A stretch of DNA of 64,000 nt from Clarkia xantiana subsp. parviflora (Eukaryota > Streptophyta > Magnoliopsida > Myrtales > Onagraceae), in assembly GCA_036873135.1 (NCBI GenBank), contig JAPTYO010000018.1, positions 8,795,503 to 8,859,502 of the forward strand, read 5' to 3'. Positions within the stretch are counted from its first letter, which is position 1. The number at the start of each line of letters is the position of its first letter. The notes under the pieces were generated by a model. The model saw only the letters and a list, made by a program, of their open reading frames with translations. It was not told where the DNA came from and did no database searches. Made by a program: the position numbers and the translations under genes. Shown one piece after another: positions 10,972 to 24,299 of the stretch.

Positions 10972-12767
10972 TCATAAAAAGGTTTATGTTTGTCTAATAT
11001 CTGACGGATCTGTCCTAACCCATAATTAGGATAGACATAGGTGACCCTCTTTGAAATCGAGCACTGCACTCAGCATAAAGTTGTGCTCTTAGCTGCCATC
11101 ACATCTGGATCTTTTTTTGCCAACGGCACTAAGAACACTTGCCAGAAAATTCTCAGTAGGAGCTCTTATCAACATAAAATTCATCAAAACAGTAGACTTA
11201 TAGCACTAAGACTTAGCTTGTACCTAGAAATGTGTAGAGTCATCATCCTTTTCAGATGCTGCTCTTGTCGCTCAATCCTGACTCTCCTAAGCTTCAAAAA
11301 AGAAAATAATAATCAGAAAGCGATCAAATTTGTGAAAGTTATGGATAAGTAATTACTTAGAAAAAAATTTATGGAAGCTAGAAGTTAACTGCAATTCTCT
11401 GCAGCCCTTCTATCAAGTACCCCCCTTAAGGGTCCAATTGAATTACCTCACGAACTTTCAACCCCAAGTTGTTGGAGAGAATCTGAGCTCAAAAGAAACA
11501 CGCATTGCAACCCTTTTATCGAGTATATACTTCATCTTCAAGTTTCAGGATGTAAAATCTGAGGCACAACAATGTTGTTCTTATAATTCTTACAACATAC
11601 CAAGAGAAATATTAGCACACATCCATCAAATAGCATATGAAGTACACATCTATTAAATATAGCATATGACCCCTAAATCTGAGATTACCTCTCTTCATCA
11701 TCAAAATTTTGATGCGGTTGTTTACAAATCATATTGTACTCCGACTCCACCGAGCAAAAAAACCCAAATCGAACTTGAACTTGACAAATAGTAATCCAGA
11801 ACAGTAGAAATTAGTATATGTAACTTTGGATCAGCTAATCGCAGCTCAAAATATGCAGCACGCATCTTTTCACAAAAAAAAAAGAACAAAAATTACATGA
11901 GAGATTTAACAAAATCCGAATCATAATCTTCTTAATTCTCGTTAATAACCTTCAAATGTCATAGAATTGGAAAATTGATATAGATTCTCAAATTTACCTC
12001 CACAATCCAATCGATCTGAGATAATGTTAATCCAATCGATCTGAGATAATGTTAATCTATATGCACAATGTTTATCCATTTTCCCCCTATAATCTGAATA
12101 GTCCTCAATTGTATAAATTTGGAGATTACCGATTAATTTTTTTCCGCCCCGTGAATCTGCATCGTCTCATTCAGATCGACAGGCAACCCGGCATTGGGCA
12201 CCTGACGTAGATGTTGCGAGAAGCTGTGGCAGCACGGATGGAGGTTGTTGGACGTGGATAGAAGGCGGAGGTGCACGACAACTACTGATAAATATATATA
12301 CTTATTGTATTATTGGAAAAAATATTATTGTATTGATTTTAGGAAAATTAATTTACATAATTATAAAATTATAAGTAATATCAAAGTCTAATTTTTTGAC
12401 AGAAATTAAATTAATTTCAAAAATATTTTATTATTAATATAATAATTTTTTTTTGACCCCGCTGAACTTTACTTTAAGAGGAAGAGATGAAAGGAGAAGA
12501 TGAAGGGGTAAGGTCTTTCAATTGAATACGGAAGAAGAAGCGACTATGGGAGTCCTTGTCAACCTATCTATTATATAAATGAATGGGCCGAGAGTTGGTG
12601 GAAATGAATAAACAGGCCAAAATATTAGGAATGTTTTAGAAGGCCCGACTATGGAGAGGAGATGAGTTTAGGCCCGAAAGGAAGATGCCTGAATGGGTAG
12701 GCTAAAATGTTGAGGTGGCATCTTCATATTTAAGCACCATCTCTCATATTACTTCATTATATATATA
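10972..12767. other. Rest of the Helitron body, no clear gene
   Basis: AT-rich sequence with short unrelated frames (for example 11041-11352 and 11438-11656), none recognised. There is a short direct duplication, CCAATCGATCTGAGATAATG, near 12006-12050. Captured intron or untranslated sequence is the simplest reading. Confidence 0.5.
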
Positions 12768-13518
12768 GATAATTAAAAACAAAATAAACAAAAATAAAAA
12801 TAATAAAAAAAATCATAAAAATAATAATAATAATAATAAAGACTACATGCCTGAAGAATGCTCCGGTTGAGCAATGGCAGCCACGGTAGCTGTACGACGA
12901 TGGTCGACACAGCAGCTGGACGGGACGGCGTGGACAAGGCAGGGCGAATTCCGGCGAGGCGAGACGTCCGAGGTCACGGAGGTTGGCTGGGAGCGGCGGG
13001 AGATGGCGGCAGCATGGGCCGGTGATAGCGCTGGTCGGAGGTTGGCTGAATCGCTGCGAACAGGATGGATGGGCTAGTTTTCCGGCCGTCGGAGCAAGCC
13101 AAGGGAGATCGACGGCCGCCAGCAGCTAATCGGAAAATGGGGGAGCTCCGGTGGGAAAGACAGAAGACCTTGGCAAGAGCAGCGATGGTGGATTCCGGCG
13201 AGCCCAAGGCGGAGCGGCATCGGCAAGGGCGGTGGTCGCCAGCTGGTGAGGAGGACAGACTCAGGAGTGACGAGCTGTGCGGATTGCAGGTTGCGGCGAT
13301 GTGGACTCCGGCGGGTTGGGCAGTGAAACGACGAAACAACAGCAGTAGGTACGGCGGAAGTCACGAGCTCATATAGGCGATGCGAAGAACTGGCGGGGGT
13401 GGTGGATATGGGCGACGACAGTGGCAGCTGTGGTGGCCGGAGTCTACGGGTCTGCAGGTCGTCGGAGCAAGCCGAGGGCGGAGCTGGGGGCTGTCACCGG
13501 TTGGGCTGGCTTCTGGGG

Positions 13519-13528
13519 AAGAGAGAGA

Positions 13529-13587
<59 letters not shown>
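13519..13587. repeat. (GA)n microsatellite in LTR
   Basis: GA tract with a single GATA interruption, equivalent to the tract at 1194-1250. Confidence 0.95.
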
Positions 13588-13591
<4 letters not shown>

Positions 13592-13814
13592 GGCTGGCGA
13601 CGGGCAGGGCTCCGCCAGAGGGTGGCGTCGGACAGAGGACGGGACGGAACCTGGACGACGGGTGGCGCGGTGGTGACTCCGGCGAAGTCCAGGTCGGCGA
13701 AAAGGACAAGCTTTGGCAAAAAAAGAAAAATCACTAGAAGAAAAATCTGCACGGGTACCGAAAACTGATGTATTATTATTGATGGTTCCCCTTTTTACAT
13801 GTAACAAAGGACCC

Positions 13815-13822
13815 AATTTATA
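13815..13822 (-). promoter_or_regulatory. Candidate LTR TATA box, variant
   Basis: The minus strand reads TATAAATT at the position of TATAAATA in the other LTRs. Confidence 0.5.
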
Positions 13823-14098
13823 GCTAAACTATGACCCCTAAACTAGGAAAATAAATTTTGAAAAATATATGCATTTAATATTCCGAAATATACATATATA
13901 TTTATGTATTTCACCATAAATTCACATAATATATTTTCTAAATATTTTACGATACATAATGCATATACACTATCCCATTTTAAGCCAGTCCTATTTTAGA
14001 AACTTCGCGACCTTCCATATTTAAATACTTCCTTTTTTTGACGCGTCACGTATGACATTTTGAACATGCTACGCGCGGACCAAAATTAGGTGTTTACA

Positions 14099-17000
14099 GC
14101 TTGCCCCTCTTTGGGCGAATTCTCGTAGAACAAGTTCGAGGGGATTCGTCCAAAGACGAGTAAACACTAATTTTGGTTGGGAAGTATATCTTCTTTTGAG
14201 TCTTCGAATCTTCAAGGAAACTCTTGGCTTATTTCGGAAAGTGCAATAAAGTAGAGCCTCTGTCGGCGGTGCCCCTGTTGACAGTGCCTCGATTAGCGTG
14301 CCCCTGTTGGCGATGTAGAAAGTAAAACCTCCGTCGGCGGTGCCCCTGTTGGCGGTGCCTCCATTGTTAGCGCAGAAAATTGAACCTCCGTCGGTGGTGC
14401 CCCTGTTGGCGGTGCCTCCATTGGTCGTGCAGAAAATAAAGCCTCGGTTGGCTGTGCAGAAAGTAAAGCCTCCAGTGGCGTGCGGAAAAGTAAAGCCTCC
14501 AGCGGCGTGCGGAAAAGTAAAGCCTCCAGTGGCGTGCAGTAAAGTAAAATCTTGATCGATGATGCCTCCAGTGGCTAGCGACAAGAAAAAGCCTCCAGTG
14601 GCGTGCAATAAAGTAAAACCTTAATCGATAATGCCTCCAGTGGCGAGCGATAAGGAAAAGCCTCTAGTGGCGTGTATAGGAGAAGAGCCTCTAGTGGCGT
14701 CCGTTGGAGAAGTGCCTCTAGTGGCGTGACTTGCGAAGGCTGAATACTAAGGCTTCGTTCGTCGGGGTTGACTCTCAGGAAGCTGGAAAACTTCAGATCC
14801 TGATGGTTGTGACTTGTAGGAACAGACTGTAACTGTCCTACTCATCATTTGAGTGGTGACTTGCGAGAACAGACTGTAACCGTCCCGTTTGCCGTGAATT
14901 TGACTCGTAGGAACAGATTGTAACAGTCCTACTCGTCCTTGAATGGTGACTTGCGAGAGCAAACTGTAACCGTCCCGCTTGACCTGAAGTTGACTCGTAG
15001 GAACAGACTGTAACATTCCTACTCGCCCTTGAATGGTGACTTGCGAGAGCAAACTGTAACCGTCCCGCCTGTCATGAAGCTGACTCGTAGGAACAGACTG
15101 TAACAGTCCTACTCGTCCTTGAATGGTGACTCGCGAGAGCAGACTGTAACCGTCCCGCTTGCCGTGAAGTTGACTTTGGAAGACGCTGTGTCGTAGAAAA
15201 TACGCCTGCGCGTGAGTGTTTGTCCCTAATTTTTGCCTAAATTGTGCATTGTGCGACAACCTAGCGGGATCTTTTTTTCTCTTTTTTCTTTTCTTTTTTC
15301 ATTTTTCTTTTTTTTTTCTTTTTTTTGTTGAGAATTTCTCTATTTTCTCTCCTTTTGCCACGGCCGATTGAGAGATTTCCGACCGTGCCCCTCGGTTTTT
15401 ATTTTCTCTCCTTTTGCCATGATTGCAATTTATGAATTTGCAACCATGCCCCTCATTTCCTGATTTTGCCTAGGCCGCCCTTTCGGGTTTTCAACCTAGC
15501 GGAAGCACTCTTTATTTGGTAGCCGATTAAACGGTGGCTGTGACCCGTACTTTATTTTCCGCCTCGATGCGGGAGTATTTATAGCCATTTGGAGGGTGAC
15601 TATGACCCTTTTCCCACCGTCTTCGATGTTGCGGGAGCTCTTTTGATTGTAGCCATTTGGAGGGTGGATGTGGCCCTTCATTCCTCGTCTCTGATCTGGG
15701 AAACACTCTTTGTATGTAACCATTTTGAGGGTGGTTGTGGCCCTTTCACTTAATATCCGCCATCGATGTTCCGGGATCGTTCTTCTGACTGTAGCCGTTT
15801 GAGGGACAACTGCGCCCCTTTCTTTTATTTTCCCGCCCTCACCGGTTTCGCGAGATCACTCTTTTTGTGTAGCCATTTTAAGGGTGGCTGTGGCCCTTTT
15901 TATTCTCCCGCCCTCACAGGGTTCGCGGGGTCACTCTTTTATTTGTAGCCGTTTGGAGGGTGGATGTGGCCCTTTCACCTATTTCCCGCCTTTGACGTTG
16001 CAGGAGCGCTCTTTATCTGTAGCCATTTGAAGGGTGGCTGTGGCCCTTTCTTTGTAGTCGTTTTAGGGACGACTGTGACCCTTTTATTTCTTCACTGCCC
16101 TCACAAAATATGTATGATCACTCTCTTTATTTTTATCGGTAGCCAATTAAAGGGCGGCTGTGACCCTAAAGAAAATGATTTTTTTGCTTTTTTTTTTTTT
16201 TTTTTGCTCTTTTGCCTTTTTTTTTTTTTGAAAAAGAAAATTTAACGAAAATAATCAACAACAATTATGTACATGCCCATAATGGCAAATTGGAAAATTT
16301 TAATTCAAAACATCTTATTGAGAAGGACTTGCTGATTGATTCGAAATATGTTGGTCGCGTCGACGACCTGGATTGACCCTACGACCAATGGATGACATAT
16401 GCAATGATTTCTAATCTCGGATTCTCAAGTGCCCTAGCTATTGCTCAATCTCGTCTGGGGATGCCCCATGGCTAGAACCTACCGGGTTAGGCTCGTCGCA
16501 TGCAGGATGACGTGGAGTAGTCCGCATTGGGTAAATGCATAGATATCATCCGAGGTATCTGGGATAAATTTGATAGCTTGCGGCGAGCAAAGGGCCGCGC
16601 ACGAGATGTGCTCTTCAAGGGCTTTGATTTGGATTATTATCCAAACCGCACAATGATTAAGGAAAAACTCAAATTGCGGGGATAAAAATGATCAAAACTT
16701 TTCTTACCTGGGTGTTGGATTTTTTTAGTGGGAAATGTGCTCGCTACACGACTAGACCTGCTGCATGTCCTGCTCCATCTAGAAATTACAACATGTACAT
16801 GAACATCTGCCGGAAAGTAAATGGCCCTGGACTTTCTGAGGGAAGCCACCAACAATAATGTTTTCTTTGTTTGACATCTAAAATGTTCATTGATCAGCAC
16901 ATTGAATCTTCGCGAGACTCTCGATGATCTCTTGACATTTTCCCATCTCCGGACATGACCGATTTCAATGAGAGATGCCACTTGGTTACTGCTGACCGGT

Positions 17001-17136
17001 TTAGACCTTACCGTAAAACGGATGTACGGCTTGGTTCGGGGACGTGAATGAATTCCACACATGGTAGGTGGAATTTTGGCATGTAAGTTCTTTAGAGCAG
17101 TCACATTTCACGTGGTTGCGACCTCGGTTGAAATGG
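14099..17136 (-). mobile_element. Partial internal region of a second Ogre-like element
   Basis: This stretch is collinear with 1763 to about 6690 of copy 1 and begins with the polypurine tract next to the shared LTR at 9304-14098. It has single-copy versions of the three arrays: GCCTCCAGTGGCG units at about 14240-14710, GACTGTAAC units at about 14815-15165 and GTAGCC units at about 15520-16170. It stops abruptly at about 17136 where the copia inverted arm begins, and its own 5' half is missing. The result is an internal-LTR-internal-LTR order that suggests recombination between copies. Confidence 0.85.
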
Positions 17137-18337
17137 TGTCGTGAAAGAATTCACACTATCGTGGTGTTCAATCCAATTGATCAGTCTTTTGAAAACGGTT
17201 ATTATGTTGCAAATTACCGGAACGGGAATTTTCAAACAAGCATGCCCGATCTTGGCTTTCCCAAGGCCCTTATAATTTTAAAAGGAATTATCCGATAATT
17301 TACGCATGCATAATACAACATTATGCGATAAAAATCGAACAAACCAAAAACATGCTTACGCGTCATGCGTCTAATGTTCCTAGCGTATATAATTCTACGT
17401 AAACTAAATTATCACATGCTTTCTATTTTTTGAACATCCTAGCATACGTGTCAAAACATGCAACATCCACACAAATCATCCATAATTGGCGACTGGAATT
17501 TTCAGTTTTAAAAGCGTTTGAAAATATTAAGGGCTGTTTTGCAATTCATGCTTAAAATCAATCATGCGACATTTCCAGACATGGATTCTAGGCACTTTCA
17601 ATCAGCATAGCATGTCTATCCTATTGCGCAATACATATATTTAAATCTCAGAGCTCAATGCTCGCAATTAATATCCAGCTAGCTTGACTGAGTCAAGACG
17701 ACAGTTTTAATATATATATATGTTGCAGAAAGTAAACAATTGCAATCCAGCCCACTACTTTAATCCAGACCCAAAAATATGCATATCCGAGATCCATCCC
17801 CATAATCGAAACTAGCTGTTAGGGTTTTAACTGAAAAACGTATTAAAACGCAAACCCTAAGAGCACTGATTAGGTTAAATTTAAAGTTCGAAAACATTTT
17901 GGATTTGAAATTTGACGTCCTATTTTATTGAACATTTTTAAAAATTTCCGAGAAATTTAAAAATCTGGTTCGGTCCAATTTAAAATCCGGTTCAAGTCGG
18001 TCCGATTTTAAAAATCCGGTTTGGTCCGAAGCGGTTCAATAAAATAAGTTTGTGGTTCGGTTTATCACTTAAAACCGGTTAGGTTAGGTTCATTATAGTT
18101 ACCTTGTCCGACCTGACCCGACTAGTTCGACCCGATTAAGAAAACCCGGATTGGTTTTTACCCGCTCCGGTTTAGCAATTGGACCAGCCCATAAACCCTA
18201 GGTTTCGGCCGAAGTATGTCTTGTGGGCTAAGTAGGGTTTAAAGTCCACTAAAAACTTAACTTAGCCACCAAGAAATATTAGTTATATAAAATAAATTCC
18301 AATATTGCTAATATATATATATATATATATAATTCGG

Positions 18338-18371
<34 letters not shown>

Positions 18372-19090
18372 AATGTTATCAAGGTTCTATCTTTAAGATG
18401 TAAATCAATCAACAATCTATGTATATATATATAAAATATTCGGCACCTATATATATATATATATTTATTATTGTCAAATAAATCTTTAGGGATTAAAATA
18501 TGTAGACAATATATTTTGTTAATCTTTATTGTAACTAAATCTATCAATATATATTATCCCTATCTGTATATATATATATATATATTGATAGTTAATATCT
18601 TTTACAATTATATTATGAACCTATCCTTATTTCCAACTCATAGATATATAGTTACCTATTAATAAAATTTAAAAATGGCAACCTATATCTATTATAATTG
18701 GTGCCAAATTTTTAATTACTTGGAGGCCAAGAAAATTAATTTTTTTACCTAAAATACCCCTAGGGTTTTCGGCACAAACATACAAAGTTGAAAAAGTTGC
18801 CAAATTTTAAGATCAAACCCTAACTTGATCTTGAATCCAAAAGGTGTTCTTGATAAAACTCATGGTGTTCTTGAAGATCATGAACATCAAACTTAAATTC
18901 GAACATAAAATTCGGTTTTGATCTATAAAAACATGTAAATTTCGAAATTTTAAGTTTTTAAAGATCAAACATATGAAATTTACTTAAATATTTCGGATTA
19001 CTCATGGTGTTCATGATCATGAAAATTTCGGATTTTTCAAAACTCAAGGACATCAGTTTATCAAAAATTTAAGAACTCGTAAGATACCAC
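17137..19090 (-). repeat. Left arm of 1.9-kb copia inverted repeat
   Basis: The reverse complement aligns along its length with 19687-21612, from the primer-site end (GTGGTATC) to CTTTCA at the outer end, with many substitutions and indels. It includes AT and AC microsatellites at 18311-18371. It represents the leader of a minus-strand copia copy. Confidence 0.8.
18311..18371. repeat. (AT)n and (AC)n microsatellites
   Basis: An AT run is followed by GGC and an AC run, then AT again. Related AT tracts occur in the other arm near 20298-20360. Confidence 0.9.
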
Positions 19091-19665
19091 TGTTGGATTA
19101 CGGGGACGTAATACTACGGAATGCTAAACGTGTACATGCAAGTAATCTTAACTACGCAGCGGAATAGTGTACAGATACCTTTTAGCTTTCCTGCCCAAGA
19201 ACGTCGTGGAGGGAGTTTTGATCCTCCGGTGGAACCACGTACAAGTTCTTCGTGAGAAGAAGTCCTACGCAGTGTAAGCTCCACAACAAAGCCTCTGATC
19301 GATTCTTCAAAGGGGACAGAACCTCGGACTAAGATGTGTCGAAAATCTCAACTAAGGGGGTGAGAGGGTTTCTCTCAAGTTCCTCAATGGAGGTACTTCT
19401 TATTATGAATGATGTCTAAACCCCTTAGGTGAGTCCCCTATATATAGGATTGGTGGATTGGACAAAAGTCCACTCCAACCAATGTGGGACTAGTTTCGGC
19501 CGAACCATGCTATTAAAGGGGGAGGCCCAATTTTGGGCCTCCCATGTCAATTAGGGATTGAGTTTGACCCAATTAGCCTAATGTGACAATTATCCAATTA
19601 ACTTAGGTAATTTCCTTAGCATTAATGGGCTACCAATTACGGCGCCACATCACCATATGATAACA
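19091..19665 (-). repeat. Copia LTR in minus orientation
   Basis: The minus strand reads TGTTATCATATGG at its start and GTAATCCAACA at its end. It is related to the plus-oriented LTR at 26871-27472, sharing GTGGCGCCGTAA and GGTAGCCC blocks. Its end faces the left arm, making it the 5' LTR of a minus-strand copy. Confidence 0.8.
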
Positions 19666-19686
19666 TTACGTCCTCGTAATCCAACA
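19666..19686 (+). repeat. 21-bp remnant of a plus-strand copia LTR end
   Basis: The stretch TTACG-N4-CGTAATCCAACA, ending at 19686, matches the terminal bases of the LTR at 27452-27472. It directly precedes the plus-strand primer site. The rest of this 5' LTR is missing and replaced by the inverted LTR. Confidence 0.7.
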
Positions 19687-21612
19687 GTGGTATCAGAGCT
19701 TGTGTTAGGAGTTCTAGAAACTTTGATAAATTGATGTTCTTGAAAATTTTATAAAAACCGAAATTTTTATGATGAACACCATGAGTAATCCGAAATTTTT
19801 TAAACAAATTTCATATTTTTTATCCTTACAAACTTAAAAATTTACATGTTTTTATAGACCAAAACCGAAAATTCATGTTTAAATTTGAGTTTAATGTTCA
19901 TGATCTTCAAGAACACGATGAGTTTTATCAAGAACACTTTTTGGATTCATGATCATAGTAGTGTTTGATCTTAAAATTTGACAATTTTTCCAATTTTTGG
20001 TGTTATGGCCGAAACCCTAGGTGAATTATTAGGTAAATTTTTTAATTTCTTAGGTGCAAGAAAAAAAAATCGGCCGGCCTAGGTAAGATATATTTGTTAC
20101 CATATTTTAATTTTATTAAAAGGAGACAATATATCTATAAATTGGAAAGATAAGGAAAGATTCACATTTTATAGTAAAATATATCAATATATTTAGCTAA
20201 AAGATAGGGATAAAAATATATTGATAGGATTTGGTTACTTAAAAAGATTAAGAAGATATATTGTCTATATATTTTATCCCTAAATATATATTTGACAATA
20301 ATTATATATATATATATATTTGGCCGAAAATTATATATATATATATATATATTTATATTGTTAATTGATTTACATCTTAAAGATAGAATCTTGACAATAT
20401 TTATATATATTAATAATATATAAGTGCCGAATTTTATATATATATTAGCAATATTGGAAATTATTTTACATAATTAATGTTTCTTGTGGGCAAAGTTAAG
20501 TTTTTAGTGGACTTTAAAACTCTATTTAGCCCAAAAGAAATGTTTCGGCCGAACCCTATGGGTTTATTGGGCCGGTCCAATTTGCAAATCCGGAACGGGT
20601 TAAACCAATCCGGGTTTTTCTTAATCGGGTCGCCCTAGTCGGGTCGGGTCAGACCAAAGTAACTGAGTGAATCTAAACCGAACCGGTTTTGAGTGATGAA
20701 CCGAACCACAATCTTATTTTATTGAACTGTTTCGGACCAAACTAGATTTTCAAAATCGGACCGACTCTGGCCGGATTTTAAATTGGACCAAACCAAATTT
20801 TAAAATTTTTCGGAAATTTTAAATGTTCAATAAAATAGGATGTCAAATTTTAAATCCAAAATGTTTTCGAACTTTAAAAGTTAACCTAAACAATGCTCTT
20901 AGGGTTTACGTCTTAACACGTTTTCAGATAAAAAACCCTAATACTTGGTTACGATTATGGGGATGTATCTCGGATATGCATGTTTTTGGGACTGGATTAA
21001 ATTAGTGGGTTGAATAACAATTTTTTACTTTCTGAAACATATATTAGAACTATCATCTTGACTTAGTCAAGCTAGCTGGATAATAAATTGCGAGCATTGA
21101 GCTCTGGGATTTAAACATATGGTATACATGCTATGCTGATTGAAATTGCCTAGAATTCATGTCTAGAAATTTCGCATGATTGATTGTAAGCATGAATTGC
21201 AAGTCAGCCCCTAATATTTTTAAAACGTTTTTAAAACTGAAAATACCAGTCGCCAATTATGCATGATGTATGCGGAAGTTGCATGTTTTGACACGTATGC
21301 TAGAATGTTCATGAATGAAAGCATGTGGTAATTTACTATAAGTAGAATTATATATGCTAAGGAAGATTAGACGCATGACGCGTAAGCATGTTGTTTTGGT
21401 TTGTTCGATGTTTATGGAGTGATATAGTATTATGCATGCGTAAATTATCGGATAATTTTACATAATAAAAAATGGCCATGGGAAAGCCAAGATCGGGTAT
21501 GCTTGTTTGAAAATTTCCGTTCCGGTAATTTGCAACATAATAACCGTTTTCAATAGACTGATCTATTGGATTGAAGACGACAATAGTGTGAACTCTTTCA
21601 TAACTCCCCCTT
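19687..21612 (+). repeat. Right arm of copia inverted repeat (leader)
   Basis: Pairs with 17137-19090. It is AT-rich with no credible coding frame, and contains AT microsatellites and a CCGAACC/GGTTCGG-rich stretch near 20590-20780. It corresponds to the element's 5' leader. Confidence 0.75.
19688..19699 (+). other. Primer binding site, initiator-Met type
   Basis: TGGTATCAGAGC is the classic plant copia site complementary to the initiator tRNA-Met 3' end. It follows the LTR terminus by one base. Confidence 0.95.
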
Positions 21613-24299
21613 CCCTCGGTTTACCAGCGGTCGGATTGGTTTAGTGACTGAAGGATCACTATATGTCGTATTCCATCTTAATAGATAATCCGATGTTTGC
21701 AATTCTGTCAAAATATTACTGTCTTCCTAATTTGCATAATCATCAATGTGTGAGTTGGCTCAATTAGTGCAATTCGATATTACCCGCAATCTTGATGGTA
21801 TTAATAATGATGAATAAAATTGGAGTGTTTGTTGAACTCTCCACTACGATTCCGAAAAGTGGAGAGGACAACTACGTATGAATATAGTAATCTGTACGAT
21901 TTTGACAATGAAAAATGAATGTGATAATTTGTTTCCCCAAGAATTGGAGTAGGTTGTTTGATGATCTGGACGCATATATGGTGATACATTCGACCTTGGT
22001 AAAAAGGGGTTGAAGAAGACTTCAATTGGAACCAGACAATGTTATAGCTTAGTATTCATTCGCATCCGCCTCGTGGAAGCAACGATGCATACGCTAGAAA
22101 TGTTTCGGTTAAATGAGATGGTCTTCTTTCTTTCCGTGGATGTCGGCGTAAAAAACCCGCATCGGGTCTTCAGGATGGAAGGTCAACATGGAAAGGATGT
22201 ATATGGTTGTTTGATATTGACAGGACTCAATAACCTTGAGCCTAACCACAGCAGTGAAAGGGAAACCTTATCTGCTCACCATAGTGAGTTCGAAAGAAGT
22301 GAACCATGATCCGCATAGCAAGAAGAGAACTGGACCGAATAAGTCCTATACGATAATTTGGTGGGTTAATCCCCGTTGATAAAGTGCGTCTCAAATACGC
22401 CTCGTAGGTCATGTGTATGAAGCTGTAAAATGTTTTATACGGACACAGATCATTTGAAGTAATTCACTCGTGAATTTACTCAGACGAGATGTTCAACATG
22501 ACTCAAAGTTCTTGACTATATGCGCCAGAATCATGGATCAAATATGCAAACTTAAGATCAAGAACTATATACCATTGTCATTTATCGTTCGTTGTTCGTT
22601 TCTAAAATTTTGGTTATTTTGAGATTCGGAGTTATTGAATAAAGTAATTGTTGCTCGAATCGAAGCTCAATTTGCTTAATCAATTTAGGGTCTCGGTTGA
22701 ACGAGAATGATCCGAAACGAAAATACAATCCTACAGGTTAGGGCCAAAATTTCGACCAGGTAAAAGTGGACGAATAAAACGAAATGACTCACATACTCCG
22801 TCATCTCAGTCGGTACAACTGAACTGAACATACCCATTGATTGCGAAGCTAGATCTAAAGATTTAGTAATTCTTATTTGTTAGTACTCCATTTAAAATGA
22901 TTATTTGCGTAATAACTAAACATGTTCAAAACCGATTAAATTAAATTTGGAAACGAAACGATTTAAACCACGGGATAAAACTGGTTTTATGTGCGTGTGC
23001 CTCGAGAGACGGAACACATCGTTTTGAAGTACAAATTTAATAATGAAGTGTTTTAATGAATGAATGCTAATTTTCGTATATGATTCCTTGGAAAAAACTC
23101 ATAGATGACTACTATAGTAAAGAAGAAGTATGCTTTAATGATACTACGATCGAGTAGTACATCAACTATAGCATTAAGCAAAAGGTCAAATGCATAGTCC
23201 ATGAGGTGGATAAGTCTCTGGATGAGTTAATAAACGAAAGGAAGTAGTCACTAAAATGACACTCCCACTATAAGCCTTTAACGAAAAGTTTGGCTAAGCA
23301 ATCATATTATTAAATACTTCGAGAAACATAGTTTAAAATTACATTATGTTAGAACTCAACATTAATTGTTCCTATGGAATTAAATTAAGTTGATTTCATA
23401 TTAATGTAAAACTATGTTCCAATAAAATCGGTTGGAGCGTTACCTTAAAAGCTAAGAAATGATACGGGTGAAACCTTATCATAAAGCAGCATTAATTTGC
23501 GCAATAAACAAGTATTTGTTAAGAGTACGGTCTACTCTTAAAAGATACAAGTTTAAAACTAGCTTGGATTAATAGTAACGTGGTCGAACATGACACATTA
23601 TAGAAATATGAGGATGGATTTCCAATACTTTGCGGAACGAAACGAAATAAAGTACCGATCGAATTAAAATGGGTAACGGAGATTCACAGGTCCCACTTAC
23701 TTCGAGTGGGAGAATGATATAATAGTGCATTAGTGAATGACATGGTAAATGATGATGGAAACGTCCTCATAATATATCCAGTGGGAGGGCTCACTCCCCC
23801 TCACATAATCATCACTAAATGTTAATGCGAATCAAGTCGGACCTGATAATCATAATGTTGAACCATTGGATGAAAATCCAATAGTCGTCGCAACTGCCCA
23901 TTATTCCTAGTGGGAGGAAATGACTAACTTGATTCCAGATCCTAGTGATCAAAGAATAAATCTCGGAGGTAAAATTCTGAGCCAAGAGGTCATTCTAAGA
24001 AAGTTGTAGACCAAAAGTTCTAGCACCGCCGTTGTTCCCAGTGTGAGTAATGCTCCGAATAGAAGCATCATTCCGAGTGGGAGAAACGGTCAGACTTAAG
24101 ATGAGATTATCGAGCCTAGACTTAGTCTAAGGCAACGAACTTCTTTTAAGAAGTATCCCATCAAGTGAGACATTCATTCACGAACCAGTGACGGTTCGGC
24201 AAGTATTGGAAGAACCTTAAATGTTGGAATGGAGGAAAACAATGGAGGATGAAAAAGCCTAAATTAGAACGTATTCGGTTTTGGTCTTCATTTGATTTA
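21613..24299 (+). other. Degenerate copia interior, gag to integrase region unreadable
   Basis: This is where gag, protease and integrase should lie, but I could not recognise conserved motifs. The only longer frame (22010-22309, 99 codons) matches nothing I know. Near 23690-24120 the stretch repeats CGAGTGGGAGAATGA-like phrases. Heavy decay or replacement of this region is likely. Confidence 0.45.

Larger units (their letters stand above)
9845..12769 (-). mobile_element. Non-autonomous Helitron
   Basis: On the minus strand the element starts TCTATATATATAATGAAG and ends CTAG. A GC-rich hairpin (CCTCGCGC-GTA-GCGCGGGG) lies just upstream of the end, and the insertion is between A and T with no target duplication. 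These are the standard Helitron signatures. Joining the flanks reproduces exactly the uninterrupted sequence near 371-392 in the other LTR. No Rep/helicase is seen in the 2.9 kb, so it is non-autonomous. Confidence 0.93.
1..14098 (-). mobile_element. Non-autonomous Ogre/Tat-like LTR element, copy 1
   Basis: Read on the minus strand, this is an LTR element: 5' LTR at 9304-14098 (interrupted by a Helitron), primer binding site at 9283-9301, internal region down to 1763, and 3' LTR from 1762 leftwards off the window. The internal region has no recognisable gag, protease, RT, RNase H or integrase. It holds tandem repeats, AT-rich leader repeats and a foldback sequence. The primer site resembles the TGGCGACTC type I recall for Ogre-like members of the Tat lineage. 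Large LTRs with a coding-free interior fit a LARD-like derivative that needs proteins supplied in trans. A related plus-strand copy at 32405-61236 supports the boundaries. Confidence 0.85.
9304..14098 (-). repeat. Ogre-like LTR interrupted by a Helitron
   Basis: The LTR reads from 14098 to 9304 on the minus strand and ends in TGACA beside the primer site. Removing the Helitron (9845-12769) leaves about 1,870 bp, matching the 1,860-bp LTR at 59377-61236. The empty site is visible in the LTR at the left edge of the window. This LTR also borders a second internal region on its other side (14099 onward). Confidence 0.9.

Noticed and set aside
22010..22309. 99-codon frame as a copia gag
   Set aside because: No zinc knuckle or Gag motif, and the surrounding sequence is degenerate.
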